Of a stretch of DNA of 64,000 bases, positions 35,836-46,252 are shown one piece after another. A model generated the notes under the pieces. That model was not told the origin of the DNA. It ran no database searches and was given only the letters and a program-made list of their open reading frames with translations. Origin of the DNA: Chromohalobacter sarecensis (GTDB taxonomy: Bacteria; Pseudomonadota; Gammaproteobacteria; Pseudomonadales; Halomonadaceae); contig NZ_JAKGAN010000009.1 of the NCBI RefSeq assembly GCF_023061135.1, forward strand, positions 62,001 through 126,000. The letters are read 5' to 3'. The position numbers and the translations under genes are program-made. The first letter of the stretch is position 1; each line of letters opens with the position of its first letter.

Positions 35836-36630
35836 TTACGCCATGCTGTCGACGATGCCGCCTTCCACCCGCAGTGGTGCGCCGGTGGTGGCGCTGGCCT
35901 GCGGCGAGGCCGCATAGACGCACATGTGGGCGACTTCCTCGGGAGTGGCGAGACGGCCGATGATCGAGCTGGGGCGGTTTTCCTTGACGAAACGCGCTTC
36001 CATTTCCTCCTGGGACACGCCTTCCTGCTCGGCCATCTGGGCGATCATGTTGACCACGCCTTCGGAGCGCGTCGGGCCGGGCAGTACCGCGTTGACGGTG
36101 ACGCCGGTACCGGCCAGCACTTTGGCCAGTCCGCGAGAGATCGACTGCACGGCGGACTTGGTCATGCCGTAGTGGACCATTTCGGCGGGAATGTTCAGTC
36201 CCGACTCGCTGGACAGGAACTGGATACGTCCCCAGCCGCGCGCCTTCATGCCCTGAGCGTAATGGCGCGATAGTCGCACGCCGCTCATCACGTTGACCTG
36301 GAAGAACTGCTCCCAGGTGTCATCGTCGATCTCGAAGAAATCCTGTGGCCCGAAAATCCCCACGTTGTTGATCAGAATATCGGTGTCCGCGCGGGCGGCG
36401 ATCAGTGCCTGGCAACCTTCGGTACTGCCCAGATCGGCGGCGACGCCGGACACCTTTGCCCCCGTGACATCGGCTTTCAACGTTTGCACTGCGCTGTCGA
36501 CCCGCTCTTGGGTACGGCCGGTGAGGGTGACCTCGGCGCCGGCCTCGGCCAACCCCTGGGCGATGGCGAAGCCGATGCCGGCGGTGGAGCCGGTGACGAT
36601 GGCGGATTTGCCGCTGAGATCGATTTGCAT
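35836..36630 (-). CDS. Short-chain dehydrogenase/reductase
   Basis: This 264-residue Rossmann enzyme has cofactor loop TGSTAGIGFAIAQGLA, NNVGIFGPQDF, the catalytic Ser in IQFLSSESGL and the Tyr-x3-Lys in VHYGMTKSA. An arginine in LTGRTQERV after beta-2 suggests NADPH preference. Substrate is unknown. It lies alone between the methyltransferase and the ast operon, with GGAG before the ATG. Confidence 0.93.
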   Translation of the reverse strand: MQIDLSGKSAIVTGSTAGIGFAIAQGLAEAGAEVTLTGRTQERVDSAVQTLKADVTGAKVSGVAADLGSTEGCQALIAARADTDILINNVGIFGPQDFFEIDDDTWEQFFQVNVMSGVRLSRHYAQGMKARGWGRIQFLSSESGLNIPAEMVHYGMTKSAVQSISRGLAKVLAGTGVTVNAVLPGPTRSEGVVNMIAQMAEQEGVSQEEMEARFVKENRPSSIIGRLATPEEVAHMCVYAASPQASATTGAPLRVEGGIVDSMA

Positions 36631-36771
36631 GGTGCGTCTCCTTGTAGCGCCTCGTGTGTCCGATGTGGCTCCTCGCGTCGTGATGACACGACCCTAAGCC
36701 TGCAAATCAGTGAGTCGGGGCGTAGACGCCAAAACTCAACCTCTTTTCATAATTCGTCGTCACATCGCTGA

Positions 36772-38064
<1,293 letters not shown>

Positions 38065-38087
38065 ACCCGCAATCGAGAGACATTGCC

Positions 38088-39152
38088 ATGCTTGTCGTTC
38101 GCCCCGTTCAACCCCGCGACTTGCCGGCACTGGAGCGCCTGGCGGGCAGTGCCACGCCGCGCCTGACCAATCTGCCGGCGCATCGTGATCGCCTCGAGGA
38201 GCGTATTGCGCGCTCGACGCGTGCCCTGGCCCGCGAGGTCGATTTTCCCGAAGACGAGGCCTATACCTTCGTGCTCGAGGATCTCGAGCTTGACGAAGTG
38301 GTGGGGACCGCCAGCATTCGCGCCCAGGCGGGCGCCATGGATGCCTACTACACCTATCGTCAGGAAACGCTGATCCACGCCTCGCAGCAGCTCAACGTGC
38401 GCCGCGAGGTGCAGACCCTGTCGTTGTCGCACGAGACCTCCGAGACCACGCTTTTGTGCGCGCTGTCACTGGACGCCCGTTACAAGGGCACCAGCGCCGA
38501 GAGCCTGTTGCGCCGCGCGCGGTTGATGTTCATCGCGCAGTACCCCGAGCGCTTCGCCTCGATTCTGGCCGTGGCTTTCCCGGGCTATCTCGATGCCGAG
38601 GGCGAGTCGCCGTTCTGGAACAGTGTCGGGCGGCACTTCTTCGCGCGTGGCTTTCAGGAGATCAACCTGCTGGCCGGGGTACGCTCGAAGAGCTTCATCG
38701 CCGAGGTGATGCCGCAGTTCCCGCTCTACCTGCCCTTGCTCACGCCCCAGGCGCGTGCCGCCATCGGCCGTGAGCATCCCGACCACGAGGGCGCGCTCGA
38801 GGAGATGCTCGGCGAAGGCTTCGTGCGCTCGCGGCACGTGGATATCTTCGATGGCGGGCCGGTGGTGCGCGGCGAGCGTGACCGTCTGCAGAGCGTGCGC
38901 CAGGCCAGCTGGCATCCGGTGCGCTTGCGCCCCGGCAACGTGCTACCGGATGCCGAGCCGGCGTTGATCGCCAATCAGCAACTGGGCGGCTTTCGCTGCC
39001 TGGTGGCGCGCTATGCGCTGTCGCCCACCGGGCAGTTGATGCTCACGCCCGAGCATGCCGAGTTGCTGGGCGTCGAGGAAGGCCGCGCGGTCCTGGCCGC
39101 GCCCTTGGCGTTGCCCAGCGTTCTGGATGAGTTCGACGAGGGAGAAACCTGA
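38088..39152 (+). CDS. aruF: Arginine N-succinyltransferase, alpha-type subunit
   Basis: This 354-residue protein of the AstA/AruF fold opens MLVVRPVQPRDLPALERLAG, then has FVLEDLELDEVVGTASI, ESPFWNSVGRHFFARGFQE and HVDIFDGGPVVRGE. It is the partner of the next gene, as in Pseudomonas where AruF and AruG form a heteromer; E. coli has one AstA. The start at 38088 agrees with known AruF proteins. ATG 38061 overlapping the astC stop would add nine residues. Reaction: arginine plus succinyl-CoA to succinylarginine. Confidence 0.93.
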   Translation: MLVVRPVQPRDLPALERLAGSATPRLTNLPAHRDRLEERIARSTRALAREVDFPEDEAYTFVLEDLELDEVVGTASIRAQAGAMDAYYTYRQETLIHASQQLNVRREVQTLSLSHETSETTLLCALSLDARYKGTSAESLLRRARLMFIAQYPERFASILAVAFPGYLDAEGESPFWNSVGRHFFARGFQEINLLAGVRSKSFIAEVMPQFPLYLPLLTPQARAAIGREHPDHEGALEEMLGEGFVRSRHVDIFDGGPVVRGERDRLQSVRQASWHPVRLRPGNVLPDAEPALIANQQLGGFRCLVARYALSPTGQLMLTPEHAELLGVEEGRAVLAAPLALPSVLDEFDEGET

Positions 39153-40168
39153 TGCGCATTCGACCCATCGAACGCCGCGATATCGACGAGCTGCAAGCCC
39201 TGGCTTGGCAGACCGGCGTGGGGTTTACCTCGTTGCCCGACAATCGCGACTTCCTCGCCGCCAAGATCGAGCACGCGGTCAGCGCCTTCGAGGAGCGTAG
39301 CGCCATCGATGACCGGCTGTATTTCTTCGTGCTCGAAGACGATATCAACGGCGAGTTGGCCGGATGTTGCGCCATCGAGGCGCAGGTCGGCCGCGAAGTG
39401 CCGTTCTACAACTATCGCCTGGGCACCCTGGCGCATTCGTCGGTACAGCTCGATCTGCATCGCACCATCGATACGCTGTTTCTCAGCTCCGATCACACCG
39501 GTGACGCCGAAGTCTGCTCGTTGTATCTGCGTCCCGAATACCGGCGCGATCGCAACGGCGCCTTGCTATCCAAGGCGCGCTGGTTGTTCATCGCCGAGTT
39601 CCGCGACCGCTTCCCCGACAAGGTGCTCGCCGAGATGCGCGGGCGCTTCGACGAGAGCGGCACCAGCGCGTTCTGGGAATGCCTGGGTAGCCACTTCTTT
39701 CCCATGAATTTTAACGAGGCCGACCGCCTGACGGGCCTCGGGCAGAAGAGTTTCATCGGCGAACTGATGCCCAAGTTCCCGATCTACACGCCGTTTCTGT
39801 CCGAAGAAGCGCGGGCCTGCATCGGTGCGGTTCACGAACACACGCGCCCGGCGCTGGAAATGCTCAAGAAGGAAGGACTGCGTTGGGAAGGCTACATCGA
39901 CATCTTCGACGGCGGCCCCACGGTAGAGGCCTATATCGACGATGTTCGCGCGGTGCGCGACTCGGCGTCCTATCCCGTGGAGATCGTGGACGAGGCCGCC
40001 AGTGTCGAACGCCCGACCTGGTTGGTAGCGACATCGAACATTAGCGAATTCCGGGCCGCCTGGGTCGGACGCGGGCCCAGCGCGGAGGGCGTGCTCACGT
40101 TGAGCGTGGATGAGGCTCGGCGTCTCGGCGTCGGTGCGGGCGACCGCTTGCGCCTGCTCGAGACCTGA
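39152..40168 (+). CDS. aruG: Arginine N-succinyltransferase, beta-type subunit
   Basis: This 338-residue paralogue of the preceding protein starts [20 protein letters not shown] and has [54 protein letters not shown] and [15 protein letters not shown]. The shared FW-x2-G/HFF and IDIFDGGP blocks with aruF show ancient duplication. Start and stop codons of the two genes overlap by one base (TGATG). It works in the first AST step. Confidence 0.95.
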   Translation: MRIRPIERRDIDELQALAWQTGVGFTSLPDNRDFLAAKIEHAVSAFEERSAIDDRLYFFVLEDDINGELAGCCAIEAQVGREVPFYNYRLGTLAHSSVQLDLHRTIDTLFLSSDHTGDAEVCSLYLRPEYRRDRNGALLSKARWLFIAEFRDRFPDKVLAEMRGRFDESGTSAFWECLGSHFFPMNFNEADRLTGLGQKSFIGELMPKFPIYTPFLSEEARACIGAVHEHTRPALEMLKKEGLRWEGYIDIFDGGPTVEAYIDDVRAVRDSASYPVEIVDEAASVERPTWLVATSNISEFRAAWVGRGPSAEGVLTLSVDEARRLGVGAGDRLRLLET

Positions 40169-40227
40169 GTCGGCGCCTTCATATGAGTTGCATCGCGGGC
40201 GTGGCGCGCGGTGCCAAGGAGAGCATT

Positions 40228-41697
40228 ATGCAAGCCAAACAGCAGTTGCTGATCGACGGCGCCTGGGTCGAGGGTGATGCCGCGCGTTTCGACAAGACCG
40301 ATCCCGTTTCCGGCGAGACGCTATGGAGTGCCAGCGCGGCCAGCGCGGCGCAGGTCGAGGCGGCGGTAGCCGGCGCCCGGAAGGCGTTTCCCGCCTGGGC
40401 GCGTCACAGCTTCGAAGAACGTCAGGCCGTGGTCGAGCGCTTCCGTGAGCGTCTGGAAGCCAATCGCGAGGCGCTGGCGACGAGCATCGCGCATGAAACC
40501 GGCAAGCCACTGTGGGAAGCGCGTACCGAGATCGGCGCGATGATCGGCAAGGTGGCAATTTCGATTACCGCCTATCACGAGCGCACCGGCGAACGCGCGC
40601 GGGATGTCGGCGGTAGCCGTGCGGTGCTGCGCCACCGCCCGCATGGCGTGCTGGCGGTGTACGGCCCGTACAACTTCCCTGGGCACCTGCCCAATGGGCA
40701 TATCGTCCCGGCGCTTTTGGCCGGCAACGCAGTGGTCTTCAAGCCCAGCGAGCAGACGCCGATGACCGCCGATTTGACGCTGCAATGCTGGCTCGAGGCG
40801 GGCCTGCCCGCCGGCGTGATCAATCTGGTGCAGGGTGCGGCCGAGGTTGGCCAGGCATTGGCCGGCAGCGCCGATATCGACGGCTTGCTGTTCACCGGCA
40901 GCGCCAAGATCGGCGGGCTTCTGCATCGTCAGTTCGGCGGTCAGGTCGACAAGATCCTGGCGCTGGAACTGGGCGGCAACAATCCGCTAGTGGTCAAGGA
41001 CGTGCCGGACCAAGACGCGGCAGTATTGTCGATCCTGCAGTCGGCGTTCGCCTCCGGCGGGCAGCGCTGCACCTGCGCGCGGCGCTTGATCGTGCCCCAC
41101 GGCGCGGCGGGCGATGCGCTGCTCGAAGCGCTGGTGCGTGCCATTGGCGCGCTGCGCGTGGCGGGGCCATTCAGCGAACCGGCGCCGTTCTATGCGGGAT
41201 TGGCCAGCGTCGAGGCCGCGGATGGCCTGCTGGCAGCCCAAGACGATTTCGTCGCACGCGGCGGCCGGATATTGAGCAGCATGCGCCGCCTGGAAGAGGG
41301 CACCAGCCTGTTGTCGCCGGGCTTGATCGATGTCACCGGTTGCGAGGTGCCTGACGAGGAGCATTTCGGACCGCTGCTCAAAGTGCATCGTTACCACGAC
41401 TGGGACGAGGCCATCGCTCTGGCCAACGATACCCGTTATGGCCTGTCGGCGGGCCTGATCGGCGGTGAGCAAGCCGACTGGGACGACTTCCTGCTGCGCA
41501 TCCGTGCCGGCATCGTCAATTGGAACCGCCAGACCACCGGCGCCTCCAGCGACGCGCCGTTCGGCGGCATCGGCGACAGCGGCAACCACCGCCCGAGTGC
41601 CTATTACGCCGCCGATTACTGCGCCTATCCGGTCGCCTCGATGGAAACCGAGACGCTTAGCCTGCCCGATACCCTGCCGCCGGGAGTGACGCTATGA
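40228..41697 (+). CDS. astD: Succinylglutamate-semialdehyde dehydrogenase
   Basis: This 489-residue NAD-dependent aldehyde dehydrogenase has [20 protein letters not shown], the Glu in [10 protein letters not shown], and the nucleophile Cys in [34 protein letters not shown] is typical of AstD. It oxidises succinylglutamate semialdehyde to succinylglutamate. AAGGAGAG precedes ATG 40228, so the longer frame is rejected. It overlaps astB by 4 nt. Confidence 0.96.
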   Translation: MQAKQQLLIDGAWVEGDAARFDKTDPVSGETLWSASAASAAQVEAAVAGARKAFPAWARHSFEERQAVVERFRERLEANREALATSIAHETGKPLWEARTEIGAMIGKVAISITAYHERTGERARDVGGSRAVLRHRPHGVLAVYGPYNFPGHLPNGHIVPALLAGNAVVFKPSEQTPMTADLTLQCWLEAGLPAGVINLVQGAAEVGQALAGSADIDGLLFTGSAKIGGLLHRQFGGQVDKILALELGGNNPLVVKDVPDQDAAVLSILQSAFASGGQRCTCARRLIVPHGAAGDALLEALVRAIGALRVAGPFSEPAPFYAGLASVEAADGLLAAQDDFVARGGRILSSMRRLEEGTSLLSPGLIDVTGCEVPDEEHFGPLLKVHRYHDWDEAIALANDTRYGLSAGLIGGEQADWDDFLLRIRAGIVNWNRQTTGASSDAPFGGIGDSGNHRPSAYYAADYCAYPVASMETETLSLPDTLPPGVTL

Positions 41698-43067
41698 GCG
41701 AAGGTGCTATGAGTGAAGGTTCTATGAGTGAAGAGGTACGCGAGGTCAATTTCGACGGCCTGGTAGGACCGACCCACAACTACGCCGGGCTGGCGCATGG
41801 CAACGTGGCGTCGATGCGCCACGAGGGGCTTACGGCCAACCCCCGCGAGGCGGCGTTGCAGGGGCTCGACAAGATGAAGTCGCTGATGGAGGCCGGCTAC
41901 GCGCAAGGCGTGTTGCCGCCCCAGCAACGCCCCGACCTGGGGGCGCTGCGCGATCTCGGCTTCACCGGTGATGACGCGAGCGTGCTGGCGCGAGCGGCCC
42001 AGGAAGCCCCCCAGCTTTTGCGCGCGGTATGCTCGGCCTCGTCGATGTGGACGGCCAACGCGGCGACCGTCACACCCAGCGCGGATGCTTCGGATGGCCG
42101 CGTGCATTTCACCGCCGCGAACCTGCAATCGAGCTTTCATCGCTATCTTGAACCGCGCACCACCGCGCGCGTGCTGGCGGCGATGTTCCGCGACGAGACG
42201 CACTTCGCGCACCATCCGGTGCTGCCGGCGACGCCGGCCTTCTCCGACGAAGGCGCGGCTAATCACACCCGGTTGAGCGGCGCGCATGGCGAGCCCGGCG
42301 TGCATCTTTTCGTCTACGGCCGCCAGGCATTCGGCGGGCAACACGGCCCCACGCGCTATCCCACGCGCCAGACCCTGGAGGCGAGTCAGGCGATCGCCCG
42401 GCAGCATGGCTTGAGCGACGCGCAGACGGTGTTCGCCCAGCAAAACCCCGAGGCCATCGACGCCGGTGTCTTCCATAACGACGTCATCGCCGTCGGCAAT
42501 GGCCCGGTGCTGCTCTATCACGACATGGCGTTTCGAGATGAAGACGCCACGCTGGACGCGCTGCGCGCGCGGATGGCGTCGCCGCTGATTCCGGTGCGAG
42601 TGCCGAGCGAGGCGGTCAGTCTCGAGGATGCGGTGTCGACGTACCTGTTCAACTCGCAGCTGCTCTCCAACCCCGACGGCAGCATGACGCTGGTCGTGCC
42701 CGGAGAGTGTCAGGAGAACGAGACCGTGTGGCGGACGATTCAGGACCTGCTGCTGGCGGGGTACAACCCCATCAGCGAGGTGCTGGTCAAGGACGTCAAG
42801 CAGAGCATGCGCAACGGTGGCGGCCCGGCGTGTCTGCGCCTGCGCGTCGCGCTCTCGTCGGCCGAGCGCCAAGCGCTCGGAGGCCGCGTGTTGCTCGACG
42901 AGGCCCTGCATGGCGACCTTACGGCCTGGGTCGAGCGGCATTATCGTGATCGCCTGACGCCCGCCGATCTCGCCGACCCGCAACTCGCCCAGGAATCGCT
43001 CACCGCCCTGGACGAACTGACGCAGCTACTCGGCATCGGTAACGTTTATCCGTTTCAGTTGGAATAG
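41694..43067 (+). CDS. astB: Succinylarginine dihydrolase
   Basis: This 457-residue enzyme of the guanidino-group-modifying fold has [55 protein letters not shown] and the Cys nucleophile in [13 protein letters not shown]. Product is succinylornithine plus CO2 and ammonia. The N-terminus is three tandem 15-bp units encoding [14 protein letters not shown], each a possible start. The last 63 coding bases before the stop codon are duplicated 8.7 kb downstream. In E. coli astE would follow; here an unrelated regulator does. Confidence 0.96.
   Translation: MSEGAMSEGSMSEEVREVNFDGLVGPTHNYAGLAHGNVASMRHEGLTANPREAALQGLDKMKSLMEAGYAQGVLPPQQRPDLGALRDLGFTGDDASVLARAAQEAPQLLRAVCSASSMWTANAATVTPSADASDGRVHFTAANLQSSFHRYLEPRTTARVLAAMFRDETHFAHHPVLPATPAFSDEGAANHTRLSGAHGEPGVHLFVYGRQAFGGQHGPTRYPTRQTLEASQAIARQHGLSDAQTVFAQQNPEAIDAGVFHNDVIAVGNGPVLLYHDMAFRDEDATLDALRARMASPLIPVRVPSEAVSLEDAVSTYLFNSQLLSNPDGSMTLVVPGECQENETVWRTIQDLLLAGYNPISEVLVKDVKQSMRNGGGPACLRLRVALSSAERQALGGRVLLDEALHGDLTAWVERHYRDRLTPADLADPQLAQESLTALDELTQLLGIGNVYPFQLE
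43002..43064 (+). repeat. Direct repeat copy 1: astB 3' end
   Basis: These 63 bases encode the last 21 residues of AstB, before its TAG. The same 63 bases recur at 51715-51777 with five differences, all synonymous. The two copies bound an 8.65-kb block unrelated to arginine catabolism. Confidence 0.9.
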
Positions 43068-43074
43068 CCGCCCT

Positions 43075-43107
43075 CGTGGCCGCATATGAATCGATAGCGC
43101 GGCCACG
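43075..43107 (+). terminator. Hairpin after astB
   Basis: CGTGGCCGC and GCGGCCACG form a 9-bp perfect stem with a 15-nt loop, 8 nt after the astB stop. No U-tract follows. It probably ends the AST transcript or belongs to the left junction of the inserted block. A second weaker pair, CCATTTGC/GCAAATGG, lies at 43133-43176. Confidence 0.5.
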
Positions 43108-43186
43108 GAAATCTACTGAATCGGCGATGCGGCCATTTGCATGGCTATCCAACCATACGTACCTCTAAGCAAATGGGAGCTGCGGT

Positions 43187-43993
43187 TCATTGTTGCTCTA
43201 CCTCAAAGACCCAGCTGTCCGCAGACACGCGATTGTCGAGCAGGCCCGCAATCCTTGGCGCGACGTCTTCCGGGCACATTAGGCCACATTCCCTAAGCGC
43301 GCGGCGCGTGTCGACATTCTCGCCAAGATATTGCAGTACAACCCTGGATGCTGCCGGCATTCTGCCACGCTTGATCGGTCCGCCGGTCTGAAGCCCAAGC
43401 AGGTAGTCAATCCCGGCTTGATACGAAGGGTAGAGGATCATCTGAGTGATGGAACTGGCCAGCAGGGTTTCGTATTCCATGATATTGATCCGCTCGCCAA
43501 GAAATAGGGCGACTCCCTCGTATTTTGCTATCTCAGCCGTACCGGTATCAGGATTGATCTCCCGTTCGATATTTTTCCACAGATAGACCTCATCTTTACG
43601 CTCAAGGCGTGCAAAAGAGCGCATGACGTAACCTGGATTGCTGAACGAATAGAAATAGCGGAAATAGCTACCGCAGTAGCGATCAAGCGATGCGGACAGT
43701 CGAGATAGGCGCTGGTAACTCGGTACGACGATATCGTCTTGGTGGGCAGGTTTCGGCATGCGACGTAGAGAGAACAGTTCGGTGAAGCCTTTGGGTTCGC
43801 TCAATAGTTCGGCTTCGGTGACGCCGAAAAAGTCACTGATGCGTCGCATGTTGTAGCGCGACGGGCGAACCGTGCCGGCCAGATATTTGTTGAATTGCTG
43901 CCTATTGATGCCAATTCTGCGGCAAACGTAAGCGATCGATGGGTAGAAACCGCAAGCGTAACCAAGATTAGCTGAAAAAGTATTATTAGTCAT
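43187..43993 (-). CDS. HTH transcriptional regulator with uncharacterised C-terminal domain
   Basis: This 268-residue protein has an XRE-like HTH at about residues 14-62 (YVCRRIGINRQQFNKYLAGT; RRISDFFGVTEAELL). About 200 residues follow that I do not recognise. They include SYQRLSRLSASLDRYCGSYF, ARLERKDEVYLWKN and GERINIMEYETLLASSI, possibly a sensor. Its base composition is lower in GC than astB: one sampled 60-base line has 30 G/C, against 38 for a line in astB. It is divergent from the hydrolase-ABC operon, so local control is inferred. Confidence 0.85.
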   Translation of the reverse strand: MTNNTFSANLGYACGFYPSIAYVCRRIGINRQQFNKYLAGTVRPSRYNMRRISDFFGVTEAELLSEPKGFTELFSLRRMPKPAHQDDIVVPSYQRLSRLSASLDRYCGSYFRYFYSFSNPGYVMRSFARLERKDEVYLWKNIEREINPDTGTAEIAKYEGVALFLGERINIMEYETLLASSITQMILYPSYQAGIDYLLGLQTGGPIKRGRMPAASRVVLQYLGENVDTRRALRECGLMCPEDVAPRIAGLLDNRVSADSWVFEVEQQ

Positions 43994-44017
43994 GGTTATA
44001 AGCTAAACGAAGCGGGA

Positions 44018-44099
44018 AGAGTGTCAAGTAGCGAAGGGGGCGAAATTGAAGCGCAAGTCCTGACAGTGACACTCTGGATTCGAACCCGTAGTCAGGACT
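44018..44099. promoter_or_regulatory. Control region with two inverted repeats between regulator and hydrolase
   Basis: AGTCCTGAC (44056-44064) pairs with GTCAGGACT (44091-44099). AGAGTGTC (44018-44025) pairs with GACACTCT (44068-44075). Both sets interleave within the 114-bp divergent gap, just before the hydrolase ATG at 44108. They are candidate operators for the HTH regulator. Confidence 0.45.
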
Positions 44100-44107
44100 G
44101 GCAAGTC

Positions 44108-46126
44108 ATGGATCCAAGTTCTTCATCCCTCTTCGAGGTCGCAGAAACCCTCCATCTGGAAATTCCTATGCCGGATGGTTGTAGGCTTGCCGCACGCGTT
44201 TGGCGACCGCTGCATGGAAAGTCCGTTCCTGCAATTCTGGAATACCTTCCTTACCGCAAGGGCGACAACACGCTTTCCCGGGACGCAGTCCGGGCACCCT
44301 TCATCGCTGCTCGCGGTTATGCCTACGTACGTGTGGACATCCGCGGTTCCGGCGAATCCGAAGGTGTGATGGAAGACGAGTACACCGCACAGGAGATTCA
44401 GGATGGCTGTGATGTCATCGCCTGGCTGGCCGAGCAGCAATGGTGCGACGGTAACGTCGGCATGGTGGGCATTTCCTGGGGCGGGTTCAATGGCCTGCAG
44501 ATTGCCGCCGAGCGCCCGCCTGCGCTGAAGGCGGTAGTGTCACTCTCGTCCACGGACGATCGTTACGCCGACGACGTCCATTATATGGGCGGGACCCTGC
44601 TGATCGATCAGATCTCGTGGGCGTCTCATATGTTCGCGATAAACACGCTGCCCCCCGATCCCGAACTCGTCGGCGACAAGTGGCGTCGGCTATGGATGGA
44701 TCGACTCACGGGCTCCGGAATGTGGCTGCAGAACTGGACTGAGCACCAACGGCGCGATGCTTTCTGGAAACATGGTTCGGTCTGTGAGGATATCAGTCGT
44801 ATCGATGTGCCGGTCTACGCCGTCAGCGGCTGGGCTGACGGCTATTGTCGGACAGTCTTCCGGCTCATGGAAACACTGCAAGGACCTAAGAAGGGGCTCA
44901 TTGGCCCCTGGGCACACAAATATCCTCACCTGGGGAGCCCCGGGCCTGCGATCGACTGGAACAATGAAGAGCTGCGTTGGTGGGATCATTGGCTCAAGGG
45001 GCGTGAGACCGGCATCATGGAGGAGCCCGCCCTGCGATTCTATCTGCAGGACCATGCGGAGCCCGCCAGCTACTATGAGACGCGTGCCGGACGCTGGATA
45101 GAAGAGCCTGCTTGGCCGTCGCCTAACATCGTGTCGAAAGTTTTCGCGCTAAGCGCCAATGGCGATTTGGTGGCCGACGGTGAGCCATGTCAGTCGGAAA
45201 CGGTCACCCATTCCTCGCCGCCTTGGGTTGGGCTTATGGGGGGGAAGTGGTGTTCCTACGCCCATCCCGGTGATCAGCCGGTCGATCAGCGTCGTGATGA
45301 TGCAGGCAGCCTCACGTTCGAGACCGCGCCGCTCGAGACGCCACTCGACATTGTTGGCGATGCCGCGCTGGAACTTACGTTCTCGGTGGACAAGCCCGTG
45401 GCGCAGGTGGCTGTCAGGCTGAGTGATGTAGCACCCTCTGGTAGTGCTACTCGAGTCAGCTACGGACTGCTCAACCTGACGCATCGTAATAGCCACGAGT
45501 CTCCCGAAGCGTTGGTACCGGGAGAAAGCTACCGCGTCAGCGTGCCTTTCAAACACGTCGCTCAATCGCTTCGCACTGGACATCGACTGCGCCTGGCGAT
45601 CTCCACTAGCTATTTCCCCATGGCGTGGCCGTCTCCAGAACCGGTCGCATTGACGCTGAATCTGCAGACAACAAGATTGGTATTGCCGGTTCGCCTCGAT
45701 AATCCCTCAGAGCCAATCCCCCGTGATCTGGGTGACCCTCTAGGCGCGCCGCCGATGGCGGCGGAAACGTTGTCGGCGCCACACTGCGATTGGCAGATTA
45801 TCAATGATCTTGCCAACGGTAGCGTGCACGTGAAAATTACCGATGACGCTGGCGTCATAAGAATCGAGGGCAATGATTTGACGATCGCGTCGAGTACGCA
45901 GGAAACCTACGCCTTCGAAGAAAACGATTGGTCGTCCTTTCGCGCCTGCATCGTCTCCGATCAGCTAATGGCGCGTGACGCTTGGTGCGTCGAAAGCCGA
46001 ACCGAAACCGAATTTACTGCAACGCCGAGTCATTTCTACATCTGCGCCAGATTGGTCGCTCGCGAGCGTGGCGAGATAGCTCACGAACAGACTTGGGACT
46101 GTGAAATCCCGCGAGACCTTGCATGA
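44108..46126 (+). CDS. CocE/NonD-family serine hydrolase (X-Pro dipeptidyl-peptidase-like)
   Basis: This 672-residue protein has an alpha/beta hydrolase core. It shows YLPYRKGDNTLSRDAVRAP, RGYAYVRVDIRGSGESEG, the nucleophile elbow GISWGGFNGLQ, Asp in SGWADGYC and His in GPWAHKYPH. A C-terminal jelly-roll (peptidase S15 C-terminal/PF08530 type, about 360-580) follows, plus a tail. No signal peptide is seen, so it should be cytoplasmic. Relatives cleave Xaa-Pro peptides, cocaine or beta-lactam side-chain esters and amides. It heads the imported-substrate operon. Confidence 0.9.
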   Translation: MDPSSSSLFEVAETLHLEIPMPDGCRLAARVWRPLHGKSVPAILEYLPYRKGDNTLSRDAVRAPFIAARGYAYVRVDIRGSGESEGVMEDEYTAQEIQDGCDVIAWLAEQQWCDGNVGMVGISWGGFNGLQIAAERPPALKAVVSLSSTDDRYADDVHYMGGTLLIDQISWASHMFAINTLPPDPELVGDKWRRLWMDRLTGSGMWLQNWTEHQRRDAFWKHGSVCEDISRIDVPVYAVSGWADGYCRTVFRLMETLQGPKKGLIGPWAHKYPHLGSPGPAIDWNNEELRWWDHWLKGRETGIMEEPALRFYLQDHAEPASYYETRAGRWIEEPAWPSPNIVSKVFALSANGDLVADGEPCQSETVTHSSPPWVGLMGGKWCSYAHPGDQPVDQRRDDAGSLTFETAPLETPLDIVGDAALELTFSVDKPVAQVAVRLSDVAPSGSATRVSYGLLNLTHRNSHESPEALVPGESYRVSVPFKHVAQSLRTGHRLRLAISTSYFPMAWPSPEPVALTLNLQTTRLVLPVRLDNPSEPIPRDLGDPLGAPPMAAETLSAPHCDWQIINDLANGSVHVKITDDAGVIRIEGNDLTIASSTQETYAFEENDWSSFRACIVSDQLMARDAWCVESRTETEFTATPSHFYICARLVARERGEIAHEQTWDCEIPRDLA

Positions 46127-46252
46127 TTTCGGCCGCTTGAAGTGAAACCTCGCCCAGCCACGAGTCGTGCGGAAAATCGCCGTCTCTCATTGGGCGCAGA
46201 TGATAAAGCCACTCACCGTTCGTGTGGCATGGTGGGACAGGGAGAATCGATT

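Noticed and set aside
35299-36273. A 324-codon plus-strand frame over the methyltransferase and SDR genes
   Set aside because: Both genes opposite have full motif sets; this frame has none.
41625-42983. A 452-codon minus-strand frame opposite astD/astB
   Set aside because: It is the complement of well-supported astB and has shadow-like composition (Arg, His, Gln rich).
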